Shown here: positions 42,039 through 51,120 of the stretch, piece by piece
Layout of the letters: each line of letters opens with the position of its first letter
How positions within the stretch are numbered: position 1 is the stretch's first letter
Assembly (NCBI GenBank): GCA_965218625.1
Contig: CBDCLG010000017.1
Location: 486,021 to 550,020 of the forward strand
Direction of reading: 5' to 3'
Length of the DNA: 64,000 bases
Source: Bin5 sp965218625
GTDB taxonomy: Bacteria; Chloroflexota; Anaerolineae; Caldilineales; Caldilineaceae
Notes under the pieces: model-generated
What the model was told of the DNA's origin: nothing
Seen by the model: the letters and a program-made list of their open reading frames with translations, nothing else
The model's database searches: none
Made by a program: the position numbers and the translations under genes

Positions 42039-43381
42039 TCTTCCGACATCGAGTCGAGCGCGGCGCCGATCGTGTCGACGATCTGGTCGATCTCATCTTC
42101 GTTGATGACGAGCGGCGGCGAGAAGGCGAGGCTTCCGTTGAGGGCGCGGGTGCGCACGCCGCGCGCCGCGGCCGCGTTCTGCAGGCTCATTGCCAGGTCG
42201 TTGTCCGGCTCCCTGGTTTCCTGGTCCTTGACGAACTCGACCGCGCAGAGGAGGCCGAGACCGCGCACGTCGCCCACGTTTCCGAATTCGCGCAGCCCGG
42301 ACAGCCGTTCGCGCAGCCGCTCGCCCATCGCCGCCGAGCGTTCGGCCAGTTTTTCGTCCTCGAGGATGGCGAGGTTGCGCAGGCCGACGGCGCAGGATGT
42401 GGCGTGGCCGGAGTAGGTGAAGCCGTGCAGCCAGGCCTCGTCCTGCGGCGCGCTGTTCATGGCGTCGAAGATGCGGTCGCTGATCTGGATGCCGCCCAAC
42501 GGCAGATAGCCGCTGGTGATGCCCTTGGCGAAGGCGAGGATGTCCGGTTCGATGTCGTAGCGGTTGAGGGCGAACATCTCGCCGGTGCGCCCGAAGCCGC
42601 AGATCACCTCGTCGGCGATCAGCAGGACGTCGTACTCGTCGCAGATGGCGCGCACGCGCGGGAAGTAGTCGTCCGGCGGCACGAAGACGCCGCCGACGCC
42701 CTGGACCGGCTCGGCGATCAATGCGGCGACCGTCTCCGGCCCCTCGCGCAGGATCGTCTCCTCCAGGTCGCGCGCCGCGGCCGCGCCGACCGCCTCGCCA
42801 TCCTGGAGCTTGCCTTCGTAGCGGTAGGGATGGGGCGCGTGGCAGTAGACGAAGTTGGGCACCAGCGGCCCGAACATCTTGTGGTAGCGGGGCACGCTGG
42901 TGGCGCTGGTGGTGGCGAGGGTGATGCCGTGATAGGACTCGCGGCGCGAGATGACCTTGACCTTGTCCGGCTGTCCCTGGCGTTTCCAGAAATAGCGGGC
43001 CGTCTTGAAGGCGGTGTCGTTGGATTCGGAGCCGCCGGAGGTGAAAAACGTTGTTTTCAGACTGGGGTAGGCATAGCCGGAGAGCTTGTAGGCCAGCTCA
43101 CTGGCGGGAAGGTTGGTCATGCCGGCGAAGTTGGATGTGTAGGCCAGTTTCTGCATCTGCGCGTAGGCGGCTTCCGCCAGCTCGGAGCGGCCATAGCCGA
43201 CATTGACATTCCAGAGGCCGGCCATTGAATCGAGGATCTTGCGCCCGTCGGTCGTGTAGAGCCAGACGCCTTCGGCATGCTCGATGATGAGCGGATTTTC
43301 GGTTTGGGAGGGGTGATGCAGCGGGTGAAGCTGTCGTCGGTCCTGTTCGAGCAGGGATGGCATTTCCTGTGTAACTGCCAT
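42035..43381 (-). CDS. class III PLP aminotransferase (omega-amino acid type)
   Basis: The 448-residue product has TTFFTSGGSESNDTAFK, the cofactor phosphate loop; ESYHGITLAT; the aspartate D257 in LLIADEVICGFGRTG; and the Schiff-base lysine K286 in ILAFAKGITSGYLPLGG. These enzymes move amino groups between amines or omega-amino acids and pyruvate or 2-oxoglutarate. An AAGGAG precedes the ATG at 43381. The gene is intact and precedes the coupled hypothetical gene. Confidence 0.92.
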   Translation of the reverse strand: MAVTQEMPSLLEQDRRQLHPLHHPSQTENPLIIEHAEGVWLYTTDGRKILDSMAGLWNVNVGYGRSELAEAAYAQMQKLAYTSNFAGMTNLPASELAYKLSGYAYPSLKTTFFTSGGSESNDTAFKTARYFWKRQGQPDKVKVISRRESYHGITLATTSATSVPRYHKMFGPLVPNFVYCHAPHPYRYEGKLQDGEAVGAAAARDLEETILREGPETVAALIAEPVQGVGGVFVPPDDYFPRVRAICDEYDVLLIADEVICGFGRTGEMFALNRYDIEPDILAFAKGITSGYLPLGGIQISDRIFDAMNSAPQDEAWLHGFTYSGHATSCAVGLRNLAILEDEKLAERSAAMGERLRERLSGLREFGNVGDVRGLGLLCAVEFVKDQETREPDNDLAMSLQNAAAARGVRTRALNGSLAFSPPLVINEDEIDQIVDTIGAALDSMSEE

Positions 43382-43397
43382 TGAATTCTCCTTACTG

Positions 43398-43497
43398 CGG
43401 TTTCCAGTTCGTAGTTTCCGGTTCTTAGTGAACACCGGTCGCGTAGGCGGCCGTTGCAGTTACTGAAAACGAAAGACCGACTACGAAAAACTGCCGT
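43398..43497. repeat. two facing heptamer arrays filling the uxaE-aminotransferase gap
   Basis: 43398-43440 carries heptamers in minus-strand sense (CTGGAAA, CTACGAA, CCGGAAA, CTAAGAA) and 43455-43497 in plus-strand sense (TTACTGA, AAACGAA, CTACGAA, AAACTGC). Both keep a 7-base step. The second array supplies the last codons and TAG of the epimerase gene. The opposed orientation could allow a hairpin in the transcript. Confidence 0.6.
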
Positions 43498-44908
43498 TGA
43501 CAAAAGGCGCCAGGTGGCGGCTGAAATGGGTGTTGAGCACCTCTTCGTAGGCCTCTTCGTGGTCGGCGATCAGGCAGTGGATTTCTGCGCCGAAGCGGTC
43601 GAGGTTGGAGCCGAAAGTCACGTGCAGAAGCTGGCGTGCGTCGAACTGCTCGAGCAGGCCCGGCAGGTCGGCGTCGTCCAGATCGGCATTGGCGGGCACC
43701 TTGTCCGGCTCGCAGTCGAGAAAGTAGCTCTTGCGGTCGGTCTCGAAGCGTGCGCGCGAGTAGTCGAGGATGCGGCGGAAGAGGGCGGTGTCGCGGTCGG
43801 CGATGACGCGCAGCGCCTCCAGGTAGCTGGTGCCGGCAGTCTTGACGTGGACGCGGTCTTCGGCCTGCCTGGCGACCAGCGGGTAGATGCTGAACTTGTC
43901 GGAGCCGGTGTGGACGCTCAGCTTGTAGGCGTCGAAATGTTTGAGGATGGCCGCGTGCTTGACCAGCTCCTGCTCGAACGGCGCGGTGTCGCCGATATAG
44001 TCGACACCCTTCTGGAACTTGCCGACGAAACGGGGCGCGAGGCTGACGACCGGCAGGTCGCGCCGCAGCAGTTCGTGCGCCATGAAGTAGTGCTCGTAGA
44101 TCGACGTCGGCGTCTCGGTCTCGTCGACCGACATCTCCAGGTCGTAGGCGGCGCCGTGCATCTGTTCATCGAGCGCGGCGGCGATGTCGAGCGTGTGGAC
44201 GATGGCGCGGCCGCACTTGGCCAGCGCGCGCAGCAGGCTCTCTTCGCTGAAGGTGAGCGTCAGTCCGGCCAGCTCGATCGGGGCGGCCAGGTAGTCGGCC
44301 TTCAGCGCGGCCAGGTCGGTATCGAGCCGTTGCCAGGGCAGCGAACTGACCTTGGCGCGCAGCGTCTCCAGCGAATCGGTCTCAGCGTCGTTGTCGACAT
44401 GGTCGCTGGGGTCGATCGTGTAGAAGGTGTAGCCGGCGGCGACGAAGGCGGGCAGGTCGCTGACCAGCTTGACGTGGTCGGCGTCGGCGCCCCAGGGCGC
44501 GCACCAGCCCATCTGCACAACGCCCCACATGGCGTCGTCCATCACCTGTTGCGGCGTGCGCCCGATGCGGTCGTTTTCGCGCACAGACTGTTGGGCGAAG
44601 ATCGGCGCGATCGCGCTGCTCTGGACCGAGCGGATGTGGCCGGGCGTGGCCGCGCCGAGGCGGTCGCCGAAGCCAAAGGAGGTCTTCACGCCCAGGGGTA
44701 CGGGGGTGAGCCATGGCAGCCGGCCGCGCAGGGCGTCCGCGTTTTCGGCGGTCAGGGGGCAGAGCAGCATCCCGTCGGCGGGCTCGCCGCGGAAGCCGGT
44801 CGCGTCGCCGCGCAGGCAGAGCATCTTTTGCCTGCCGGCGCGCGCAAGTGCGTAGGACGTCCCATCCTGTTCGACTGTCGAGTCCGGGTACTGTTTCAGG
44901 TCTGTCAT
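43481..44908 (-). CDS. uxaE: tagaturonate epimerase-family protein (UxaE)
   Basis: UxaE interconverts D-tagaturonate and D-fructuronate, linking galacturonate and glucuronate breakdown. The 475-residue product has the family landmarks VPLGVKTSFGFGDRLGAATPGH, FAQQSVRENDRIGRTPQQVM, DVDEMHGAAYDLEMSVDETE-like central metal region and YKLSVHTGSDKFSIYP. It is intact. A GGGAACC lies ten bases before the ATG. It fits with the nearby aldolase, enolase-superfamily and GH116 genes in a sugar-acid utilisation region. Confidence 0.85.
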   Translation of the reverse strand: MTDLKQYPDSTVEQDGTSYALARAGRQKMLCLRGDATGFRGEPADGMLLCPLTAENADALRGRLPWLTPVPLGVKTSFGFGDRLGAATPGHIRSVQSSAIAPIFAQQSVRENDRIGRTPQQVMDDAMWGVVQMGWCAPWGADADHVKLVSDLPAFVAAGYTFYTIDPSDHVDNDAETDSLETLRAKVSSLPWQRLDTDLAALKADYLAAPIELAGLTLTFSEESLLRALAKCGRAIVHTLDIAAALDEQMHGAAYDLEMSVDETETPTSIYEHYFMAHELLRRDLPVVSLAPRFVGKFQKGVDYIGDTAPFEQELVKHAAILKHFDAYKLSVHTGSDKFSIYPLVARQAEDRVHVKTAGTSYLEALRVIADRDTALFRRILDYSRARFETDRKSYFLDCEPDKVPANADLDDADLPGLLEQFDARQLLHVTFGSNLDRFGAEIHCLIADHEEAYEEVLNTHFSRHLAPFVNGSFS

Positions 44909-44962
44909 TTTTTGGTTCCCGGCGAAAGGTTCATCCAGTTGCCGTGAGGGATTTGCAAGTCA

Positions 44963-45175
44963 TCACGCCTCCCGGTCAGGCAAGACACGCTCAGAACGCA
45001 GTTTCCGCTGCCAGGCGACGGGGTCGTCAATCTCAGCGAATGTGTCTCTGCGGGCGAGTTCCTCCAAGACCTCGGCCATCATTCGCTCTCGTTTGGACGG
45101 GGCGTCGGGCTTATCAGGCGGCTGTTCGAGCCTCTCTACCCGATTGTTGTGAAGGCCTGCCTTGTAAGTGCGCAT
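44963..45175 (-). CDS. small antitoxin-like protein
   Basis: The 70-residue product reads MRTYKAGLHNNRVERLEQPP at the start and ELARRDTFAEIDDPVAWQRK near the end. This layout, a short N-terminal strand-rich part and a DPVAWQR tail, is familiar from small VapB-like partners of PIN toxins in cyanobacteria and Chloroflexota. No toxin gene is next to it, so it may be an orphan. Confidence 0.6.
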   Translation of the reverse strand: MRTYKAGLHNNRVERLEQPPDKPDAPSKRERMMAEVLEELARRDTFAEIDDPVAWQRKLRSERVLPDREA

Positions 45176-45208
45176 ACGCCCCTACCTTTGCACTGCAGCA
45201 GATAGTCT

Positions 45209-45243
45209 ACTGACCACTGTTCACCGGCCACTGGCCACTGCCG
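45209..45243. repeat. heptamer array, CTGGCCA type
   Basis: CTGACCA, CTGTTCA, CCGGCCA and CTGGCCA occur in strict 7-base register. Confidence 0.6.
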
Positions 45244-45333
45244 CGCGGTATCCCTTGCCGCCTGATGGCTAGAAGGCTAGAATACACGAGAAGAAGATTC
45301 TACGCTACTCACAGCGGATACGACAGCGCCGCG

Positions 45334-45417
45334 CAACTGTCTACTGGTCGCTGGCAACTGGCCACCGGCCACCGGCAACTGGCTACCGACAACTGGCCAC
45401 CGGTCACTGACCACTGC
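45334..45417. repeat. 12-unit heptamer array upstream of the LarA-like gene
   Basis: Twelve consecutive units keep perfect 7-base register over 84 bases. CAACTGG occurs three times and CCACCGG three times; other units (CTACTGG, TCACTGA, CCACTGC) are one or two changes away. It is the longest and cleanest array in the window and ends 19 bases before the ATG at 45437. Confidence 0.85.
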
Positions 45418-45436
45418 AGTCAAACGGGTACCGAAC

Positions 45437-46702
45437 ATGCAGATCCATCTCCAATACGGCCGTGACGGGCTGAAAGCCGAGCTGCCGACCGAAAACGCCA
45501 CCATCATTCGCCCGCGCTTCGTCGAAGGGCTGCCGGACGAGCGGGCTGCGTTCCAGGAAGCGGTGCGCTCGCCAAAGGATGCGCGGCCGCTGGCCGAAAC
45601 GGTGCGCCCGCACGAAAGCGTTGCGATCGTCATCGCCGACGGTACCCGCCCCCTGCCCTCCGACCGCCTCCTGCCGTGGATTTTGGCCGAGCTGGCGCAT
45701 GTGCCGGAGGAGAATATCACCATCATCGTGGGCACGGGCACGCACCGCGCCAACACGGCGGAGGAGCTGGCAGGGATCGTTGGCCCGGAGGTCTACCGGC
45801 GGCAGTGGGTGATCAACCACAACGCCTACGATGAAGATACGCTGGCGGTGGCGCGGCCGGGGCGGGATGGGCGCGGCCCGCTGATGATGAACCGCGAATA
45901 CGTGGAGGCGGACCGGCGCATCCTCGTCGGCTTCATCGAGCCGCACTTCATGGCCGGCTTTTCAGGGGGCTACAAGGCCGTCTTCCCCGGCGTGGCCGAC
46001 CTGGCCTCGATCCTGTACTATCACCGCGCCGAGATGATCGGCCATCCGCAGAGCAAGTGGGGGGTGCTGGCGGGCAACCCGACGCAGGAGCAGATCCGGG
46101 CGAACGGGTCGGCGCTGCCGGTTGACTTTCTTGTAAACGTCACGCTCAACCACGAGCGGCAGATCACGCGCTTTTTCTGCGGCGACGTAATCGCCGCGCA
46201 CGAGGAGGGCTGCCGCTATGTGAAGGAGACGGCGATGGCCCCGGTTGAGCGCCGTTTCCCGCTGGTGATCACCACCAACAGCGGCTTCCCGCTCGATCAG
46301 AACCTCTACCAGTCGGTGAAGGGGATGTGCGCGGCCGCGGAGATCATCGAGGATGACGGCGAGATGGTCATGGCGGCGCGCTGCAACGACGGCTTCCCCG
46401 CGCACGGCAACTTCACCAAGCTGCTGTATGAGCACAGCTCGCCGCAGGCGATGCTGGACACGATCTTCCGGCCCGATTTCCACATGCTGGACCAGTGGCA
46501 GGTGCAGAAGTTCGCCGAGGTCGCGCTGCGGGCGCAGGTGGCGATCTACAGCGAGCTGGAGCCGGATGCGGTCGCGCGCGCCGGCCTGACGCCGGTCGCC
46601 GACCTGAACGGGCATATCGGCGACGCGGTTGCGCGGCTGGGGGCGGATGTACCGGTGGCGGTCCTGCCGGAAGGGCCGATGACGATCCCGTATTTGGTGT
46701 AG
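45437..46702 (+). CDS. LarA-family (DUF2088) protein, lactate racemase-like
   Basis: LarA enzymes racemise 2-hydroxy acids with a nickel pincer cofactor. The 421-residue product has the N-terminal VAIVIADGTRPLPSDRLLP, the cofactor-site region GTGTHRANTAEEL and the hallmark IEPHFMAGFSGGYKAVFPG. Other LarA-like motifs are DLASILYYHR and TNSGFPLDQNLYQSVKGM. In this sugar-acid context it may epimerise an aldonic acid. The start has no clear ribosome-binding site, only a weak GGG 10 bases upstream. It is convergent with the next gene; the stops are two bases apart. Confidence 0.88.
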   Translation: MQIHLQYGRDGLKAELPTENATIIRPRFVEGLPDERAAFQEAVRSPKDARPLAETVRPHESVAIVIADGTRPLPSDRLLPWILAELAHVPEENITIIVGTGTHRANTAEELAGIVGPEVYRRQWVINHNAYDEDTLAVARPGRDGRGPLMMNREYVEADRRILVGFIEPHFMAGFSGGYKAVFPGVADLASILYYHRAEMIGHPQSKWGVLAGNPTQEQIRANGSALPVDFLVNVTLNHERQITRFFCGDVIAAHEEGCRYVKETAMAPVERRFPLVITTNSGFPLDQNLYQSVKGMCAAAEIIEDDGEMVMAARCNDGFPAHGNFTKLLYEHSSPQAMLDTIFRPDFHMLDQWQVQKFAEVALRAQVAIYSELEPDAVARAGLTPVADLNGHIGDAVARLGADVPVAVLPEGPMTIPYLV

Positions 46703-46703
46703 G

Positions 46704-47756
46704 TCAGTCCACGAGTTCTTTGTTCAGGCGCAGGCCAAAGCCGGGCGCGTCGCCAAGCGTGAGGTATCCATCCACCGGCTGCGGTGCGTCCAGCCACAAC
46801 TCCTCGGGCGCCTTGTGCCGGTTGCCCAGCACCAGCTCTCCTAACTTTTCGCACGCCGTTCCCGCGATGACGTGCAGCCCCCACGGCTCGCCGCCGCGGT
46901 GCAGGACGACGGTCGCGCCGGCTGCCTGTGCCTGTGTGACGATGCGCCGCGTGGCGGTGATGCCGCCGCACCAGGTCACGTCCGGCTGCCAGATATCAAG
47001 CGCGCCGGCCGCGGCGATGGCGGCGAAGCGGTGGTGCGTGAAGTCGTGCTCGCCGCCGGCCAGATTGATTGGCTTGATCTGCGGCCGCAGCTGGGCCAGC
47101 CCGTCGAGGTCGTCCGGCGTCAGCGTGTCCTCGAACCAGTAGATGTCGTAGGGCGCAAGGGTCTGTGCCATCTTCAGGGTTGCGGCGGCATCCCAGGCCA
47201 TGTAGCAGTCGAACATCAACAGCGCATCTGTGCCCATGTAGCGCCGTGATTCTTCCGCCATGGCCGCGGCGCGCTCATAGTCTGTGGCATCCGCGGCCCG
47301 GCCAAAGGAGGCCTTGTGCGCGCTGAAGCCGATCGACGCGAACCATTCCGGGTCGTCGCCTGAAGCGTAGGCGCGGATGCGGGGCGGACCCGAACCGCCC
47401 AGCAGCGCGTAGACCGGTTGGCGCTCGGCCCTTCCCAGGAGGTCCCACAGCGCCAGGTCGATGCCGCTCAGCGCCATGATGGCGATGCCGCCGCGTCCGT
47501 AGGGGATGGAGGCGGTGTAGAGCTTGTCCCACAGGCGCTCGATGTCGGCGACGCTGTCGCAGTGTTCGTCGAGCAGCAGCTCGCGCAGGTGGCGGTTGAC
47601 CACCTCGACGCCGGCCACGCCGCCGCCGCCATAGCCGTAGCCTGTAATGCCGGCGTCGGTCTCGACGCGCACGACGATCTGCCAGAGGTAGGGGCGCCAG
47701 CCGCCGAGGGGCTGGCGGTAGCTGGGGTATACGGCATGGACGTCGGTGATTTTCAT
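46704..47756 (-). CDS. enolase-superfamily enzyme (mandelate racemase/sugar-acid dehydratase type)
   Basis: The 350-residue product has the capping domain (MKITDVHAVYPSYRQPLGGW) and barrel metal ligands D183 (MFDCYMAWD), E209 (WFEDTLTPDD) and E236 (LAGGEHDF). Lysine 148 (SAHKASFG) and a late histidine (VVLHRGGEPWGLH) fit a proton-transfer site. Most relatives dehydrate aldonic acids. The start at 47756 is chosen by alignment with the duplicate fragment at 51121-51318, which begins with the same residues; neither has a ribosome-binding site. Confidence 0.9.
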   Translation of the reverse strand: MKITDVHAVYPSYRQPLGGWRPYLWQIVVRVETDAGITGYGYGGGGVAGVEVVNRHLRELLLDEHCDSVADIERLWDKLYTASIPYGRGGIAIMALSGIDLALWDLLGRAERQPVYALLGGSGPPRIRAYASGDDPEWFASIGFSAHKASFGRAADATDYERAAAMAEESRRYMGTDALLMFDCYMAWDAAATLKMAQTLAPYDIYWFEDTLTPDDLDGLAQLRPQIKPINLAGGEHDFTHHRFAAIAAAGALDIWQPDVTWCGGITATRRIVTQAQAAGATVVLHRGGEPWGLHVIAGTACEKLGELVLGNRHKAPEELWLDAPQPVDGYLTLGDAPGFGLRLNKELVD

Positions 47757-48197
47757 GGACAATAGGTTTCGACCAACGAGAGTAAGCAAACTTTCCAAAA
47801 TAAGTAAGCGTTGCTTAGTTTATGGGAGGTCATCTTGGGCCAGCCATAGGAGGGTGTGCGCAGGTACTGTTCTCAGTGTCGGCGGACCGACCGCTCTGCG
47901 AACAGGCGCATCAGTTCCAAATTCAACGGCGACTCGGAAACCGCGTGTTAGTAGAAGGATGAGTAGCTGAGTCCACGTTGTTCGCACTGCCGCAGGAGAT
48001 CCAGCAGCGCGCATGCGTCCATGTCGGATTCAAAATGCCGATGAACTGGTTGCTGCTCGCCCAGTCGCGTGTCTTCTCCCTGGGGTAGTTGAAACGCCGC
48101 CCCACCGGCTTTTTTCCGTACAGGTGAACACGGCAGCCTTTGTTCGTATGTCGGCACAGGCTGTCCCGTGGCTGTAAACGTCCTCGAACCCTACCCC
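47757..48197. other. intergenic region with a small inverted repeat
   Basis: No gene is evident in these 440 bases. An inverted repeat (AAGTAAGC, GTT, GCTTAGTT) lies at 47802-47820, about 46 bases upstream of the enolase-superfamily start. It could be an operator. Confidence 0.4.
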
Positions 48198-49741
48198 TCA
48201 GCCGTCGCCCCCCACGTTGATGAGCCTGTATATGTTTCCGTCGGCATAGCCTGTCGCGTACAGGTTACCTGCCTCGTCAGTTCCAATGCTGCTGATCGGA
48301 ACACCTATCAAAGTCAACTGCTTTTTCTCCCATCCCTGTTCTCCTTGCCGTCGAAGAGTCCATACTCTTCCGGTGCAGAAATCGGCATAGACGAACGCGC
48401 CCTCATGCACCGCGCCCCCTACGACCGCGCACCCCTCATCTCTGCCATAGATCGCCACTGGGAAGACAGGATCATCAACGCTTCCTTCCGTTTCAGAGGG
48501 AGCTTTTCCTTCGAACATGGGCCACCCGTAGTTTTCACCTCCTACACTATCGGCCGGCTGAAATTCACCTCCTCGTATGTCGCAAAGCCTGGATCGGGAA
48601 TATAGAGGTCGCCGGTATGCCGCTCGAAGGCCATGCCCCACGGGTTGCGCAGCCCCAGCGCCCATATTTCTGGAGCGTAACCGGGTTTCGACACAAACGG
48701 ATTGTCAGTCGGAATCGCGTAAGGTTTCACGCCCGACTCAACATCAATCCGAAGAATTTTACCCAGCAACGTGTTGGGGTCTTGCGCCTGCTGCGCCACA
48801 TCTGGCAGATCATCTACTCCGCCGTCCCCGCTAGTGATGTAAAGGTATCCATCCTGCGGCCCGAACCTGAGCGTGCCGCCATTGTGGTATTCCCCAATCT
48901 GTTTAAGGGTCAGGATTATCTCCTCGCTCTCGGGGTCTGCTCTGTCGGGGTCGGCGCTCGTCGCAAAACGGCTGATAACCGTGTCACCGTTCCTATTGGT
49001 ATAGCTTACATAGAACCGCTGATGGTCCACGTAGGAAGGCGGAAATGCCACATTGAAGAGCCCCCGTTCCAGAGAGTCGGTCAGTACCCGCTGCGAGATA
49101 TCAAGGAAAGGTGTTGCAATAAGCTCTCCATCTCTGACGATGCGGATGCGTCCCTCCTTTTCGAGCACAAACAGGCGGCCGCTGCCGTCCCCGGCGTGTG
49201 TCAGCTGTACGGGGAGTCTCAGGCCGGATAAGAATTCGGGATGAAAGCCTCTGGTCACGATGCGCACTTCGCGCCATGCAACCCATCCCTCGTGCCGAGT
49301 GGTCAGGATTCGTACCTTGTCGCCATACAGCGGGGGATCGATTTTCAGAGAAAAGACGTGGCCGTCAGCGGCGAGGTCTGTGTCAAAGCGGTGCCAGGCC
49401 ACGATATGCCCGGCCCTTTCCAGGCGGACTTTATGCGTGGCGGGGCCAGGAGACGCCTGCGCCACGACCAGTTCGATCTTTCCTATTGGCTGCGAACGCG
49501 AAAGAGAAATTTCAAGCCATTGCGGGGCAAAGTCGTATGCAGACCACCAGGTATCAAAGTCGCCGTCAGTTGCATAGCTTTGTGTGTTGCCCCCGGCCGA
49601 GACCTGAATCGTCCCGTGGACTGCAACGTTTGCGAATTGACTACTTTCACGTATCGTTGCTGTCGCTTGCGCCAGTTCGTGGGTCTGGAGGGTAGCGCAA
49701 GAGGTCATCAACAATGCTGCAAACGCAATGATCTGTTTCAT
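48198..49741 (-). pseudogene. discoidin-glucose/sorbosone dehydrogenase lipoprotein, frameshifted
   Basis: The start MKQIIAFAALLMTSCATL is a lipoprotein signal with the lipobox ending in C. Next comes an F5/8 type C-like domain (TDGDFDTWWSAYDFAPQWLE, to about residue 160), then the PQQ glucose/sorbosone dehydrogenase propeller (RLPVQLTHAGDGSGRLFV, LERGLFNVAFPP, GPQDGYLYITSGDGG, GLRNPWGMAFERHTG). At about 48560 one base is missing after EEVN: the frame runs into a stop, while the next frame continues FQPADSVGGENYGWP to 48198. The truncated copy at 6256-7146 keeps the correct reading there (EEVNFQPAS). The protein would be anchored outside the membrane and oxidise sugars. Confidence 0.82.
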
Positions 49742-49821
49742 CTGGTTCAATCTCCAGGACATGCAACCTTCGAAAAACTCTAACTGTTTGGGGTCACTGC
49801 AATCTGACTACAGAGAACTAA

Positions 49822-51042
49822 GGAACGTCTGAACAAGTCCACATGTGGTGGATTGAGATGAATGGTGGGGGAAGCAGGGAGATTTTCAACTCGCCTGGGC
49901 TGAGTCAGCAGGCAGTTGTCGTGCTGAAGCAAGCCTGTTTGCGCCTCAAAACGGCTCGGCGGCGGGCCTGTCGCCGCTATCAAAGTGATTGCGGCGCACG
50001 ACTCCCTTTGTCACACCGCCAAGTGGCGCTCGGCTGTCATCAAGTTGGCCAGCGCCAGCAGAAACGTCAGCCGTTGCGTGTTCTTGGCCAGGCCGCGATA
50101 GCGCACCTTGGCATAGCCGAAGCGCCGCTTCACCTGCAGGAACGGATGCTCCACCTTTGCTCTGACCGACGCCTTACGCTTCTCGGCCAACGCCTCCTCG
50201 CTTTCAGACGGCAGTTGCCGCCGTCGCCCAGGCCTCAGCGCCACATGCCACTCTACATCCAGCGCCCGCATCTCCGCCCGCTTGGCCACGCCCTGATAGC
50301 CAGCGTCGCCCCACACCTCCTTCTCGCCTCCGTGCAACAGGCGCGAAGCCACGGTCACGTCATGCACGTTCGCCGCTGTCGTCGCCACGCTATGTACGAT
50401 TCCCGTCTCAGCGTCGGCGCCGATATGCAGCTTCATCCCAAAATGCCACTGATTCCCCTTCTTCGTCTGATGCATCTCAGGGTCGCGTCGCCGCGCGCGA
50501 TTCTTCGTCGTTGACGGCGCCTCGATGATGCTGGCATCGATGATCGTTCCCTCCCGCAACCGCACTCCCTGCGACTCCAGATGACGATTGATCTCCTCCA
50601 ATAGAACCGACCCCAACTCGTGTCTCGCCAGCAGATGACGAAAGTTCAGTATCGTCGTCTCGTCCGGCAGCGCACCCGACAACCGCAGCCCCACAAACCG
50701 TCGCACCGACTCGACCGCGTAGAGCATATCCTCCATGCTCGGATCGCTCAGGTTGTAGAACAACTGCACACAGTAGATGCGCAGCATCACCGACAACGGA
50801 TACGGCCGCCGGCCGCGTCCCGCCTTGGGATAGTGCGGCCAGATACGCGCTTCCAGCTGACGCCACGGAATCAGACCATCCATCCGCTCCAGGAATTTCT
50901 CCCGACGCGTCTTGCGTTTCTTGCTTTCGTATTCCAACTCCCCAAATGTCGGCTGCTCCATTGTCCTCTTCCCCCATTTTCCTGTCGCACGCCCACTAAT
51001 GCAGTATTATGCCACAATCAATCAGACTTGTTCAGAGTATCC
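49822..51042. mobile_element. complete IS5-family insertion sequence (1221 bp)
   Basis: The element is bounded by 18-base inverted repeats, GGAACGTCTGAACAAGTC at 49822-49839 and the complement of GGATACTCTGAACAAGTC at 51025-51042 (three mismatches). It is flanked by identical CTAA target duplications at 49818-49821 and 51043-51046. It carries one transposase gene. The duplication sequence is the one usual for IS5-type elements. The clean ends and exact duplications indicate a fairly recent insertion. Confidence 0.92.
50011..50961 (-). CDS. IS5-family transposase
   Basis: The 316-residue DDE transposase has an N-terminal DUF772-type domain (LSVMLRIYCVQLFYNLSDPS, SGALPDETTILNFRHLL). The catalytic residues lie in GTIIDASIIEAP (first D), VWGDAGYQG (second D) and VRAKVEHPFLQVKRRFG (E). 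It is full length and uninterrupted. It occupies most of the element at 49822-51042. Confidence 0.95.
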   Translation of the reverse strand: MEQPTFGELEYESKKRKTRREKFLERMDGLIPWRQLEARIWPHYPKAGRGRRPYPLSVMLRIYCVQLFYNLSDPSMEDMLYAVESVRRFVGLRLSGALPDETTILNFRHLLARHELGSVLLEEINRHLESQGVRLREGTIIDASIIEAPSTTKNRARRRDPEMHQTKKGNQWHFGMKLHIGADAETGIVHSVATTAANVHDVTVASRLLHGGEKEVWGDAGYQGVAKRAEMRALDVEWHVALRPGRRRQLPSESEEALAEKRKASVRAKVEHPFLQVKRRFGYAKVRYRGLAKNTQRLTFLLALANLMTAERHLAV

Positions 51043-51120
51043 CTAAATATTGTTCACCTTTGCGCCGGCCGCCGCGGGCCCTTGTCTTTGAACTCGCGGC
51101 TATTCCCCAGGCGTTCAAAG

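Noticed and set aside
45334..45417. CRISPR array
   Set aside because: The repeat period is 7 bases with no spacers, and no cas gene is in the window.
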